Source of the DNA: Intoshia linei
Lineage: Eukaryota; Orthonectida; Rhopaluridae
NCBI GenBank assembly: GCA_001642005.1
Contig: LWCA01000424.1
Location: 1 to 28,132, forward strand
DNA: 28,132 nt
Direction of reading: 5' to 3'
Shown: positions 1 through 13,098 of the stretch, one piece after another
Layout: each line of letters begins with the position of its first letter
Position numbering within the stretch: the stretch's first letter is position 1
Program-made: the position numbers and the translations under genes
The notes under the pieces: generated by a model
The model's input: only the letters and a program-made list of their open reading frames with translations
The model's database searches: none
Told to the model about the DNA's origin: nothing

Positions 1-1581
1 TGTTAATTTTAAATATATTTTATTCTTTAATTATATTATTTAAAATATTTTAATTTCACATAATTAATGATTAATATTTTAATGACTATTTCATTTTCAA
101 TTCAAATAAATTTAATGAACTTTGCATCAATTATTGTTTAGTAACTTTAGTGCCATAAAAAATTGCATTTGTCGACTCTAGTCATCACATTGAAAATGAC
201 AAAATAGGTTTTTATAATTTTATTTTTTCTGGAATTTATGCTATTTATGACAATTTTTAGGATTGGACTGTTTTTACTTTATTTTTAATATTATACACAC
301 ATTCTGTCTAATAAATTAAAAAAATGGGATAATAATTGTTTTTAAAATTCTTTACGCAAATGTTAAAAAAACAAAATTAAGATGGAATAATTCACTTTAT
401 AGTAAAAAGTAATGTGATATGATGGTTCCACCTGTAACAAATTTGGGAACCACTCTTTTAAAGGATTGATAATAGTGAATTGTAGGATTTTTAAGTTAGA
501 TTTTCAACGTGAATTTAGCTTTGCAGTTTTGTACTACGTACAAACAGCACCTAGCTCTGCCGAGGGCACTCTTATTATATTTAAAAATAAAAATGTTGTA
601 TAAAAGTATATAAGTAAATATAAGTGTTGTATAAAAATTTAGTTTTTTTTTGCAATACCATCGTAAGGTTCACAGCTAAAAAGGGTTGAGAAAGCCTGGT
701 TTACATTATGTTTCATACAGATTGGATAAATCAAAGTATATTAACATACCATTTACATTATAATTTGATTCATAATAAAAAAAAGTTTTTTTTTGGATAA
801 ATTAACAAAAATATTGCAAAATGTTTACTTTAAGTGAAAAAATACACTACGTATCGATTATAACTACATAATTATTGATTTTTATTTTAATTATCATAAT
901 ATTTAAATTAAATTCTTAATAAATGGTAATATCATCTAAAATGGTACCTGGTTGCAATACATTCATTAGGATAATGCTTGCTTTTAAAAACCAATGCTCC
1001 AGCCCCAGACTAAAATATTACATAATTTTCCAATAAAGTTGTGAATTATATATTGTAGTACACTCCACAACGTACTGGTATATATAAACTCGTAATAGCG
1101 GTCACTAGTGCCGAATCTACGATACCGAGCCATTTTTCGGGATTGACGACATTTTGGTAAAATTAAGGACATCATTTTTCCCAATTGAGTATTTCCAAAA
1201 AAATATTCTTAAACGTTTAAGTATTTTGTGTATTAAATTTAAAGTGTCAAGTTAAGGGCCCTGAATAGGTAGCTCTGGCAATGGCACAACGTATCGTTCG
1301 CAAAAAAAATTTGGGGAACTATTTTCATTTCAAGTGGCCTCGATCTTGATATGTTCGCCTCTGATGGTCACATTTGTGAAATTATCAAATATTTTTTATC
1401 GTCCAGAAATTGGCTACCTTTCAATAATTATTTTAAAATTAAAACACATTTCCTATTTTTGAAACATGGATAATAATTAATTTACGAAAAAAATATGCAT
1501 TATCTTTTTTCCATATTTCTGCGTATACTTTGATACAGTGGTATAAAAATATTGGAGTATAATAAAGTAAGATAAAAATAC
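1..1581. other. Left-hand region, presumed GFPT intron or beyond
   Basis: Downstream of GFPT exon 6 on the minus strand. No further GFPT exon is recognisable (expected continuation EGAFA...). It contains one copy of the dispersed module at 331-580 with the GC-rich core at 531-569. The open stretch at 984-1184 (minus) and the less AT-rich block at 1250-1370 match nothing I know. Confidence 0.5.
331..580 (+). repeat. Dispersed module M, copy 1
   Basis: Shares blocks with copies at 5195-5480 and 25600-25860: TTTTTAAAATTCTTTAC, TGGAATAATTCA, an AAATTTGGGAACCACTC block near 451, and a GC-rich core containing CAAACAGCACCTAGCTCTGC (541-560). In this copy the GC-rich core is inverted relative to the AAATTTGGGA block compared with the other two copies. 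It is probably the end of a non-autonomous transposable element; no target duplication was seen. Confidence 0.65.
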
Positions 1582-2588
1582 CAGAAGCATTACAACACTT
1601 TTAATTATCGTCAGAAACTCGATGCCTACATCCTTGTGTAATTCATAAATATATTTACATAAGACAGCAATAATTTCCGTGTCTGTTTCCGATTCAAATT
1701 GGTACCCTCGTTTTTTCTAAATTATATTATACATCATATCAAAAATTATATCAAATAAATGTAATTTTCAATTTTAATAAGTACAATTATAGTTAGTTAA
1801 GTCAACTTACCATGAAATATGTGACACGAACAATAAATAAAATATTACCAAAAATTTTTTAATTTCCAAATAATTAGTCAACATACCATTATGCACAACA
1901 AGAAACTCTAGAAAAAATTAAAAATATTTTTTAATATTTAAATTACAAAAATAATACCCATATTTTTATCGGAATAATGAGGATGAGAATTTACATAATT
2001 TGGTGGACCGTGTGTAGCCCATCTCGTATGAGCAATACCCAGGTGAACATCATATTGTACAGAGTTATCCATGACGTATTTTTCTAAATTGTATGCAACA
2101 TTACAGAATTCATCAGTAATATTTAATACACCAAGAGAAAAATGTTAAAGTTTGGTAATTAAAATTATATATGATGCCTATTGGGGTAAATTATCGACAC
2201 TTTGAAACCTGCATTAAATTTTAAATTAAAATCAAAAGGTTTTCCTAGTAATAACCTAAGATTACCATAAACATATTTTTCCAAAGTTTCAACATTTCCC
2301 TTAGATTTATACAAAAGAGTCTCATTATCTTTATCATCAACTGCTAAACCTAAATTTTATGATTAATAAATTAAAAAATCGAGTAAGGCTTAAACATTTT
2401 GGGTAAATAACTATTTATTATTCTTTATAATATACCCGCTGAATCATATCCACGATATTCAAGTCGTTTCAATCCTTGAATCAAAATTTCAATAACATCA
2501 TGTTGAGACTTTGGACACAAATAATTATAATAAGCAAAAATACCTGAAAATTAAGATAAATTATAAAATAAAAACCATTACCGCACAT
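1582..2588 (-). CDS. GFPT: Glutamine:fructose-6-phosphate amidotransferase (GFAT/GFPT), N-terminal part
   Basis: Makes glucosamine-6-phosphate from fructose-6-phosphate and glutamine, the first step of the cytosolic hexosamine pathway to UDP-GlcNAc. Six exons on the minus strand join in phase: 2588-2582, 2543-2436, 2349-2266, 2083-1958, 1907-1849 and 1716-1582, giving 173 residues. The product starts [10 protein letters not shown], so Cys2 is the N-terminal nucleophile of the class II glutaminase domain. The family motifs [34 protein letters not shown] and FESETDTE follow in the expected order and spacing. Exon 1 contributes only 7 coding bases (ATGTGCG). Introns are 38, 86, 182, 50 and 132 nt. 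The remaining glutaminase residues and the whole isomerase (SIS) half were not found between 1581 and 1, so the gene either continues beyond the window through a long intron or is truncated. Identification is firm; completeness is unknown. Confidence 0.93.
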
Positions 2589-3265
2589 TTATAGATACAA
2601 TGTAATTATGATTAAATTTCCAAATAATTAAACAATGATTGAAATAATCTAAAAATAGAACCAAGAATTGAATTCAGATCAATATATTAAATGTGCCGAA
2701 AATTTGTGAAACAGATTTTTCAAGACATTCATCATAAATATTTGACAAACATTGATAGCTATGGATATCTTTGTATAAAAATTAAATTTAAATTTACAAA
2801 ATTTATTTTTTTTGTTAATAAATGTGAATTTTATTAGAAATTAACAATTTATTAACATTTCATAATAATGACTTTGAATAATTTTATTTCTTCATGGTTC
2901 CATAAAACTGGCTTACGGATTCTAGTATATTAAATAAAATAAATTAATTGTTACAGTATAGATAAGTGTTTCTCTCTGTGTTTTAAAAACACGGATGAAA
3001 ACGTTTTAACGTTTAAACTGGCAATGTAAAACAAAAAATATCCACAAAAAACAACTAGGTGAAATTTTTGTTGTTTAAACTAAAAAAAGATTTTACATTT
3101 CAGATGACTTAAATATGCGTTTGTCTCAACAATTATTTAAAACTTTTTTATGGAATATAAAAATTTCTGGGGTGAACAATGTTATATAGTATGTCAGGTT
3201 TCCAATGTTTTTCAGTATAAGACGTTTTAATACACAATACGCAGAGAAAATTAAAGAGATAAAAA

Positions 3266-6200
3266 TTACTTTGAAAAAATTGTCGCCCAAATGAATATAT
3301 TGAGCCAAAGTAGGGTATGTTTTTGAGGTTGATATATACGCATAACAATCGGATGAGGAACAGGAAGTAAACCAACTAGTGTTCCACGTTTTAAAAATTC
3401 AATTACTTCTTTTTCTTCAGTAAAGTTTCTAAAACATTATTATCAAAGATTAGAAAGAATTTTACTTGTTTTTACATATACTTTCAACTTGAGGTACCAA
3501 AACTTGAAGTAGTCTTAATATTGTTTCCAATTTGAATACTTTTTTGAACTTGACACGCTATAAAAATTATGAAAAGTATTTTTCGATTTGTTAAAAGTTG
3601 TATATAAAAAATAGTTTATTCTACTAATTCTAAAGTGAACAATTAACTTTTATCAACCCTAAAGGAAAGATGCCATTTTAACATAATACACAACATGTAC
3701 TATGAAATGAACTATTAAAAAAATATTCATAAAACCCAAAGCATTGTTATTAAAGGTGATTAAATATTTATAAATCAATTTTGCTAGGTAAAAATCGACA
3801 CAAAAGTAAACTATTATTCACATATACTCATTCAATTGCCTATAATTATAATTAAATATTGTCTGAAACTTCAATTGTAGCTTAATTTAATTTTTCAAAT
3901 TCATAAATACAAAAACTAAGAGGAAAATAGTTATAATAATGTAAAACAAAACTTGATTACCAAGAATTATCTAAATTAAAATAAATACCATTTCCATTTC
4001 TTCAACATTTGTTATGTTTAAATTTGAAAACGCATCAATGTTAGATTCTGATTCTTTAGAATTTACTATAATATTGGAACTATTTTGTATTTCAATTTGG
4101 CTAATTTCAATTTTTTGTTTGGTAACAGATGAATCATCTAAATTTTAATGATTCTTTACTTACATAAATATAAAATTAATGTATGTGTTACATTTTAATT
4201 AAAAAATTATTATACATCCGCATATGATCTAAGTATCATAATCGCAAAGAATAACGAAAAATTTAAAAAACACCAATTTCTAATAAGATTTTTCACTCTT
4301 GATGTTTATATCTAATTTTTATTTTCAGAAATTGAGTTCTTCAGGGTCAAAAACCCAACATGGCTTTTTTAAAAGAAGTGTCTGTCTGTCTATTACCATT
4401 GATTTAAAAAATTGACAGTCGTAAAATTTAAAAAAACCCAATTTCTAACACACTTTTTCACAAGAGGTGTCTATATTTATTTTTCAGTTTCCAAATTTGA
4501 GTTCTTCAGCGTCAAAAACCCAATTTTCCCTATTTGTTAAAAATACAATCAGACCAAAAATTTTGGGATACAACAATCATAAATTTTGATCTCAAAAACA
4601 TACATTTTGGGACGCGTTTTAAAAGCATTACCATTGTCGTAAATCTCAGCCTTAGAAACGCATACATTCATGGTCAAACCACAATTTACCCTTTGTTTTA
4701 AAAATAAAACATGTCCTTTATTATGAAAATTTTATAAAACATAAACTCTGAGATAGTTTTTAAAATCATAAGCACTATCATAAATAACCTCAAAAACATA
4801 ATTTCTCGATCAAAACCACATATTAGCCTTTTTTTCAAAAGTGAAAACAACCCACGAATTTAAAAAAAAATATATTTGATACAGTTATATCCCGTCACAA
4901 CATAAAAAATTCAATATCAAAAAGTGATGCCTTCACGGTCAAAAAAGTACTTTAGTATTCATTTTTTTATTTAGAAACAATTTTATTAACAAAACAAGTA
5001 AAACAAAACATTTGAAATATTAACGGTTCTATAATTAAAAAAAGAGATTATTGTGATACAACTTATGCCAGTTGAAAATTTCAACCCCAAAAACTTTGTT
5101 ACTATCATATTGAAATTTATTTCAATGTTGGAAACATTCACCCAAATCGAAAAAAATCGCATGACCAAATTGTTTTTTTAAAGTTTTAACTCAAATTTTA
5201 ACAAAATAAAATTAAGTGTGAATAATATGTAACTTTAATTTGATGTAAATTGAACGGTCCATGGTGAAATAAATTTGGGAATCACTCCTTCACAATAAAT
5301 GAATGATATAATAAAACACCATGTATAGCAGGTAATTAATTTTGTGGGATTGATATTTTTATGGTCATTTTTTAATTTAACTATAATTTGATTGATCATG
5401 CAATCATTGTCTCATAAATAAAAAAATTCTGCCCTCAGCAGACCTAGCTGCTGTTTTTACAAAGTACATACCAGTCAGCTAGTAAATTAGTTAAAAAATA
5501 AAAAAAGAATAAATTTTCAATTTTCAATACGGAATTAACAATATAAAATAAAAATCACGATAACAGTTACAAACATATACCGCACAATTTTTACATGTAT
5601 AAAATATTACCATCAATTTCACCATCATTGTCAGTATCTGAATTTAAAATTTCAACGTCTTTTAATTCTTCTTCAATTTTTTCATCATGTTTTTTTAATT
5701 TGTTTTCAAATTCAGATTTGTCAAAATTTGCAGGTTTAAAATTTTTTTCAAATTTAGCAGCTACAGCTGGAGTGTTTGGTATGTCAAATTCTTCTGTTTT
5801 TAAGGGGTAGGTGAAATGAATGTCTGAATCAATGCTGTTTAAATTTTGGAAAATGTAACGCTTTTTAATAATTGTGTACATTAAAACTGCGTTTCCTAAT
5901 ATAACAATTAATTATAGGTAAAAGAAAAGTCGACAAAACAAAAAAATTTGGAAGAGAAAATTTCAATACTACCTCAATCAACTGATATATTTCAGGTTAA
6001 ATAAATTTTGAAATCATTTTTTATAATTTTGCACAATAAATGAAATAAAAATTTCGTAATTATGATTTAAACCGTATAAAATTAAAAATTAACCATCGAA
6101 TTGGTATTGTATAATATTATTAATAATTTCCAACAATGTTGTAACAAGGGTGTAATTTGTATCGTTTTCAAATAAAAACCAGCTGGTAGAAAAGCACTAT

Positions 6201-9200
6201 ATAATATTCATAAATAAATATAATGATTAAAAACTATTAAAAATGAAAACCTCTATGAGATGCAATAATTTAACTGAAGATTCGACGCAGATTCTTTTAA
6301 TGTAAGGTGATACTGAAATTAATTTAAATTAACTATATAAATAGTAAATCAAAATCTTATTTTTAGAAAACAGACAAAATTGTTAGAACCATATAAAATT
6401 ACAATAAAATTACTATTTAATAAAATTGTGAGGAATGATCCAAATAATGGTTTTAAGGCAGCTATTCCGTGGGTAATAAGTTTGTGGATAACCTAAAAAT
6501 AGATTAAAATAAAATTAAAGGAATTACAAACAATTATCATTAAATCGGCGTAATTCCCTGTGAATGTAGGTATATCGAATGTTATTCTCGAGATAAACAT
6601 TTTGTTTAATCGAACTCCAAAATTTCGCTCTCCACTCAATATTAATAAAATAAAAGAACAAATGTGAGTTAATCCAATCATTTCTAAATTCAAATAATAA
6701 AATAAAATATAAATTTTTTAATCCAGGTTTTAGAATAAAATTTATCATGGCTATGTTTATCATAACATAGTTAATCACATCACGACCGTATTGTATCATA
6801 CCCTGAATAATCGGTAAGGTGAGTCGTTAATTTATTTAAAAATTGATATAAACCAATCATAGTCAATTATTATTTTGACTATTACGTGATTCAAAAATAA
6901 TTTATTTTTACGGTAAAATTTTTTATAATATACTAAATATTTGGGTTAGTTTGAGCAAATAATAAAAAACAGTGATTTAAAAAATACATTATCATTAAAT
7001 TAATATTGAATGTAGTTATAATACCTTGGTTTATTGGATACAGTTGAAGAATATGTAAAATAGATACTAGAATCTAAATAAAATAATATTCAAAATGTAT
7101 GACATTGCTTACATTTAATAGATATTGACTTCCCAGTAAATGATACATAAATCTCTAAATAACAAATTTTTATATTCGTATGATTTTATTATTTTAAATG
7201 TAAATCAGATATTCTCAACTTGATTCATAGGAATCTCTATAGCAGATATATTACCGTTTTAAAGGTGGGACCTCGTTAGTAAGATCACATTTTTTCAGCA
7301 GCCCTGTAAAAAATAACAGAATATCTTAATATATTTTAATAAGATAACAATACTGGTCCCAAAGTTTTAAACGAACGGACCATTCAATTCCCAAAAAAGA
7401 TTTTCGTGCGTCCTGTAAATTTTTTGTAATATGTAAAATCTATTAATTTAGGTCGCCTTATCGTACACCAAGAATCAAAAATGGCATAAAAAAATTATAC
7501 TTTTTAGAGTTATTGTTTGCTTCCAAAAAGGTATAAAATACGACTTAATAGAAACGTTAATCTGACCGATTTTATCTGAAAATAATTATACGTCTAAAAC
7601 TTTAAATATCTTTCGAATACCCTGTGAATTAAAATTATAGCATCCTTGGTTAAGAAACTCTGCCCAGGGTTTTTCCAAATTTTGAATTTTACTAAAATTA
7701 TTCTACTATTACGATTCGATAATTCAAATCATGGTAAAATTAACATGAATGAAAATTGAATTTTTAAATTACCTTATTGATTGTGATAAATTTCCAAAGC
7801 AAGATTAAAAGTTCCTGGTTATTGTCTAATGTAAGTATCGATACTGGCAAATAGGTGGATGCGTTTTTTACTCTCATCAATCTTGCTATTCCGTGAACAA
7901 TATACATAAAATCCTAAAACATTAAAATGAAATGAACGTAACACAATGCAGTGAGCAATATTAACATGAAAATAAGTATTGAACCAATTACTTCGTTATT
8001 GTGTAAACGAGAAGCATAAGTAACAAATAAATTGCTTGATTCTGAAACATTTGTCTAAACACCAAACTAACAAATTAAAACAATAAGCTTACATTTTGTT
8101 GGTTCGTGTCATTAAGTTTTAGCTTTAAACTTCCTTTAATGTCATCAAAATCAAGGAGTAAATTGAGCATGTGAATACATACAGACACTAATGGCCCTCG
8201 GCAATCGTCCACAACTAAATAGCCATATGGGAATTTATCCAAAGGATCATAGCTTGATATAACATTTATTAAAGATGTAAACAACGGTAGAATGTTCTTG
8301 TTTTCTTTAGAAACAAAATAAGTGATCCACATATTTACATCCTCTCGAGCTACTAAAATAATAATTTGTATTAGACGTTAATTTTATTGGGCGTCTACTT
8401 AAATCCAACCATTTTTACTACAAATCGAGTTTTACAAACCCCAAAAAGAAAAAATCAAATCAGAAAGGAAAGGAAAAGTGAAATTTTCACTTAAGGTCAA
8501 TTTTAATTTTTAGCAAAAATGGTTGGATTTAGGAATATTCTTTTTTTATTTTTTATTTAGTTTATTATTTTTATTGTAGAATAATTGAAAAGTTTGACGA
8601 AAAAATTGATTGTTGGATTTCGTAATCTATTCAAAATAAAAAGAATTAACCAATTAATAAAAAATTAAAGAATCAAAATTGTACTGGAAAGTATACTTAT
8701 ACTAAAGATAGGCAACCTAATACCCGCGGGCCATATCCGGTCCGACAACTGATTTCACCCCGCCCGCATAATTTTTTTTTAAATTTTTCTATATTTACAG
8801 ATTTTATTTTTATTCAATTTTATATTATTATCTTTTTAATCCACCGTGATTTTATTAAATACTAACAGTGGATAGTAATTATCTAATTTACTTAATTTAT
8901 TCTCAATATAAATCAGGGGTTCCCAAAGTGGGCGATATCAGCCCAGGGTGGATTAATTCAGCTAGGGCGGTTGGGGGATTTAAAAAAATTATAAAAACAT
9001 AAATATAAATTTTTTTAAATATATCTCAGTATAGTAAAATTGATGCGGTACTAAATTTAAAATATAGTACCTTGTCAATGTTCATTGATTGTTTTATTAT
9101 AACATTTTAATTATTAATTACGCTGTTTATTCGAAAAACGATTTTAGATGCATAGAGTGGAGCGTTAATGAATTTGTATAGGTTATAAGGGGATGTTTTT

Positions 9201-12200
9201 ATAGCAAGTTTGGGATCCACTGATATAAACAGTGACAGTAATAAATATATTATTTTTAAATTAACATATAATATAATTTTCCATTTTTTAATTATTAAAT
9301 ATCGACTTGGGACATAACGAGTTGTATCAAAAAAATTTGGTTATTTATTTAAAAATTTTTTAGGGGCGTTAAGAAAATATATTGTTAAAAAGTGGGCGGT
9401 AATCAAAATAAGTTTGGTGAACCCTGATCTAAATTAAGCATATGATGTCATGCAAAATTTCTTTAATAGGATAGGAAAGTTTTTAGATAATGGATGACAT
9501 TATGAGTAAAGAGTAAACATAAAAAAATTATTAATACCCCAGTGGTAAGATGAACATTATTAGTTGAATTTTTAATGTTTCCGACCCGCCAAATTATCAG
9601 AATTTACCATCATGCCCATTACCATAATAAGTTTGTCCATCCCTGCACTATACCAGCGGTTTCAAAATTTTTCAACAAAATGTAAATAAAAATATAATAA
9701 TAAATACCGATATAAAATGTATCAGATTAAATTATAGAATTATTACCAAAAACTTGAGCCTTGCAATACAAATCCCTCGAAAAGCAAACTAAGAGCAAAC
9801 GTAATAAAATTGCTCTACGATTATCAAAAACGGCATATTGGGTAACTGGATTAGCAAAACCAATACCATTAGCCCAGATCAATTCAAAACTCTCTACTTT
9901 ACGTTTAGTTGTCTCATACTAAATTATAAAATGTATAACATTTTAGACAATACTTTCTCAAATCATTTTAGATGTTAAGTTGACAGTAAATTGTTTTGAA
10001 ATTGGCAATAATGGCACTACTTTATTATTATCATATTGTAAAAATAAATGTGATAAATATTGAAAAGATTTTTTACTGTAATGCCTTTTCAATTTTTATT
10101 ATTTCACAATATCAGACCCCTGCACAGGACCAGAATTGTATGGGTCGGTAGTTCCGACTCTGGACTATAGCATCCAATTTACATATGGTTTAATATCTAT
10201 TTATTAATGTACTATAGCTACAGTACAGACAGATTAAGCGAACCATATTTTGGAAAAGGCGGTCCTATTTTAGTAGCATGCATGTTGCTTTTAGGTTTTT
10301 TATGGGTGTAACCAAAGATATAATACATATTATATTACAATTGAATCGTTAAAAATATATTTTCATGGTAACTAATTAATTAAATTTAAAATTTTTATTA
10401 AATTGTCAATCAGAAGTGATTGTATAGAATTTAGGGTATAGACACTCTAAATTGACAAATATTATGAACGAAATGAAACATTTGAAAAAAATTTTTTTCT
10501 ATTAAATTTTATTCTGATTTTCAGAACAATCGAATTATACAATAGTCTGTAAAAAATGCATGACCTGAAGGTTTAGATTTTGTAACCAATATATTAAATC
10601 AACATAAAATTACCGGATTAATGTTAGCTAATTTTTCCACTGTGTAGCATTGCAAGAATAATAGTTCCTATAATAATATTAAAATGAAACAGTTTCTATA
10701 GATGATTTAAATTAATATTAATAATATTAAAAACAAACAATTTACAGTATCAATCAAATTAATACAAATTACCGAAATTGCACTCAGCATCGTTTCTGCG
10801 TATAAAGTATTTGATGTATCCTAAATGTAAATGTATACAAAATAAAATTAATATATAATATATATTTGATAATTAATTTAAAAAAATTAACCCTAAAAAA
10901 CAAAATATTACTGTAATATCGACTTTACGAGATGTAAAATATTCACTTAATATAAAAATTACATTAACCAGCTTTAGTACCTCACAGAAGGATTAACGTT
11001 TCATTTAAACCCCAAAATACAGGATATAAAGTTATAAAAATGTACAATAAAAAAATAAAATTAACGATAATATATAATAATATAACTAAACATGTATTAA
11101 TATTGCCTGTCCACACAATATCTGAATTTGCTGTAAAAAAGATAGTGTCAGTAGGGTAACTAATAATGAATAAACTAAATAAATTGACAAGTACAAAAAG
11201 TACGAAATATTTTGTTAAATATCTGATTAGTTATTAGTTTGAATAGTTATCAAGATTTTTTTCAATAAATTTAAATTTAACGATGTGGAATAAGTATTTA
11301 AAAACGCTCTCTAAATAACTTAATATTTTAAGTTTACGTTGTTAAAACAAACTTTTCAAATTAAATTTTTATTTATAAAATGCGCTAATTAAACATAATT
11401 ATTAAACAGGCAATATTTGATAATTTGAATTATAATTCAAAGTGATTTTCGCATATATCATATAATAGGTAATTTAGAGAATAATTAAAATATTACATTT
11501 TGAGAAGTCCAAAAGAATTTGTCCCATTCTGGTTTTTCCAATAATATAGGCATTAATCTTGTCAAAATTAGAATAGCATTTGTTACTAAAAATTGTTATT
11601 AAAAAGTTGATCAGATATCAATCAAAGACCAAACACAAAAAGACGAGTTAATCTTATAATTATCAAATTAATATAGATTAAAATCGATCGACGCTTTGTG
11701 AATGCCAAAGCAGTGTAAATTATATAAAATGTATAAATTACTTCCATCCGATTTAACTTTGACATCATTTTCTCCCATCTGAACGGCTTCATTTAAAATT
11801 TCTATAGCTTTGCGAATAACAAATTTTAAATTTTCTGGTTTTTCATCTCGTAAAATGTGCAATCTATCAAATGGCATTCTTTTTTGTATATAGTCAAAAT
11901 CAAGCAATTTATTAAAAAATATAAATGATAAAACATCACTTTCTTTAATTTTTTCCTGTCAATGATGGTGAATAAGGTCATACAGATAATAAGTAGAGTT
12001 GACAACACGATAGATATATTTAACCCCAGTTTTTTTAAAATTTTTGATAATAGAAATGTATTGTTACATTAAACATGCTTTGATTTAATTTTAATTTTCG
12101 TTTAATTTTGAAAAACTAGGATGACTAATAAAAATAAAAATATACGGTCCGATATTTGTCCACATAATATAAGGGTTAAAATCGGGTAGGTCACCCCATT

Positions 12201-12287
12201 ATCTAAATATAACATTACCTGGGATTCTTTATAAATTTGATCGATGCATTCATCAAAAGACAAAATAGTCGAACTAGTTGCTCCCAT
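3266..12287 (-). CDS. HID1: HID1 (high-temperature-induced dauer formation protein 1 / DYM-HID1 family)
   Basis: A peripheral Golgi/trans-Golgi protein needed for neuropeptide sorting and dense-core vesicle formation in animals. Nineteen phase-consistent exons: 12287-12219, 11955-11742, 11585-11497, 10820-10773, 10667-10614, 9918-9747, 8352-8093, 8054-7992, 7913-7773, 7154-7113, 7073-7025, 6683-6532, 6492-6414, 6312-6251, 6196-6094, 5895-5611, 4137-3989, 3557-3466 and 3428-3266. They encode 761 residues (human about 788). The start MGATSS keeps Gly2, the known N-myristoylation position. Diagnostic blocks are FELIWANGIGFA, ILPLFTSLINVISSYDP, ILLILSGERNFGVRLNK, NIIQYQFDG, LRLLQVLVPQVES and GTLVGLLPVPHPIV. 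Exons 16-17 code for the acidic, poorly conserved linker. The C-terminus ends IFIWATIFSK, about 20 residues short of human; an extra small exon near 3150 cannot be excluded. Long introns carry transposons (8353-9746) and a dispersed repeat (4138-5610). Confidence 0.95.
4265..4960 (+). repeat. Dispersed repeat body, copy A (in HID1 intron 16)
   Basis: Matches copy B at 24480-24990 in the same orientation. Shared blocks include ATTGACAGTCG (4414), CATACATT.TGGGACGCGTTTT (4600), AATCTCAGCCT (4645) and CTTCACGGTCAAAAAAG (4930). The first part is itself tandemly duplicated: the block from CCCAATTTCTAA to GGGTCAAAAACCCAA occurs at about 4270-4375 and 4437-4545. It has no coding potential and is likely a non-autonomous element, followed by module M copy 2. 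Confidence 0.7.
5195..5480 (+). repeat. Dispersed module M, copy 2
   Basis: Follows repeat body A inside HID1 intron 16. It has the AAATTTGGGAATCACTCC block (5271) and the GC-rich core CTGCCCTCAGCAGACCTAGC at 5429-5448 running to GTAC at 5467. This core is the reverse complement of the one in copy 1. Confidence 0.6.
8389..8532. mobile_element. Small foldback element in HID1 intron 6
   Basis: Perfect 17-bp inverted repeat: TAAATCCAACCATTTTT at 8400-8416 and its reverse complement at 8515-8531, separated by about 100 bp. It is preceded by GGGCGTCTAC (8389), the counterpart of GGTAGACACCC that ends a related sequence at 14184-14194. The right terminus lacks that cap, so the copy is incomplete. 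Confidence 0.7.
8703..9645. mobile_element. hAT-like non-autonomous element (outer, interrupted)
   Basis: The left end TAAAGATAGGCAACCTAATACC is followed by a GC-rich CCCGCGGGCC block typical of hAT ends. The right end, read in reverse complement, is CAGGGATGGACAAACTTATTA. Flanks are ACTTATAC (8695-8702) and CACTATAC (9646-9653), sharing the last five bases, a decayed 8-bp target duplication. A second hAT MITE sits inside. No transposase is encoded. Confidence 0.6.
8914..9426. mobile_element. hAT MITE nested in the 8703-9645 element
   Basis: 513 bp. The left end is CAGGGGTTCCCAAAGTGGGC and the right end in reverse complement CAGGGTTCACCAAACTTATT, the classic hAT terminus. The 8-bp flanks ATATAAAT (8906-8913) and ATCTAAAT (9427-9434) match at 7 of 8 positions. 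It contains no transposase frame and lies in HID1 intron 6. Confidence 0.85.
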
Positions 12288-13098
12288 TCAATAATTTCCT
12301 GGTACAGTACACGCTAATATAATGTAAATAAATATAATAAATAAAAATTTATTTATAATTTTATTGTTCTTATGGATATCTCAATTTAAACTTTTAAATT
12401 TTAAAATTACCGATTAATTTAAATATACATTTAATGAATATTGTCAAAGTTGAGAATTTACCAAATACCAAAATTAGCGTATTATTTTAATGTTGGTTGT
12501 TTTTATTAATTTTATAGGAAATTCAAAGATTTTTTAAAAAAAATCAAATCAAATTTGTTAAAATTAAACCAATACAAGATAAAAATTTTTGTTATGTTAT
12601 TTTTAGGTATTTTATTATATATTTACATTTATTCCAGCATTTTGTAAAGCTTTTTAATTAGGGTTAGGTTTATCAATTACATTAAATTTGTATTAAAAAA
12701 TAAACTTAGAAAATGGTAAAATCTAAGTACATTTCTGCGACATGACCCGAAGCGCAATTCTGTCCAAATTGTTATCTGTGCTCTGATTAAATTTAAAAGC
12801 TGTTATAGATGAAATTTTAAAGTCGATTCTTCCGGTCTATTTGAAGATAAATTTAAGCTTCGGATCGTGCTGCATAAATTTTATTATATAATTGAGCTAT
12901 ATAAAGATTATAATCGATTTTACATTTTATTCCGCCATAAATTTTACAACCACAAATCATGAACAATTTTCGGTCTAATTTAACGTAAATAATATCACAC
13001 ATACTACACTTTATGAATAACTAATTATCCATGTTAACGATTTCCCACTTTATTGTTTTATTTTGATTTTTTGAATAAAAAGTTTTGTTTACACTTAA

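Noticed and set aside
984-1184. Minus-strand 66-codon frame
   Set aside because: No motif, no fit to GFPT, in a repeat-bearing non-coding stretch.
1887-1907. A 21-nt micro-exon in GFPT
   Set aside because: The apparent donor after CATAATG is coding; reading through gives [15 protein letters not shown], the expected sequence.
7253-7305. Possible HID1 exon reading LLKKCDLTNEVPPL on the minus strand
   Set aside because: Wrong phase to follow exon 9, and the true next exons (7154-7113, 7073-7025) match the family far better.
7600-7690. Minus-strand open stretch reading LEKPWAEFLNQ, flanked by AG and GT
   Set aside because: Looks like an exon and faintly resembles the EKPEWDKFFW part of HID1, but HID1 exons 9-11 join in phase without it and align gaplessly to the family.
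9654-9746. Another hAT left end (CAGCGGTTTCAAAATTTTTC)
   Set aside because: No matching right end before the HID1 exon at 9747; could be a fragment or chance.
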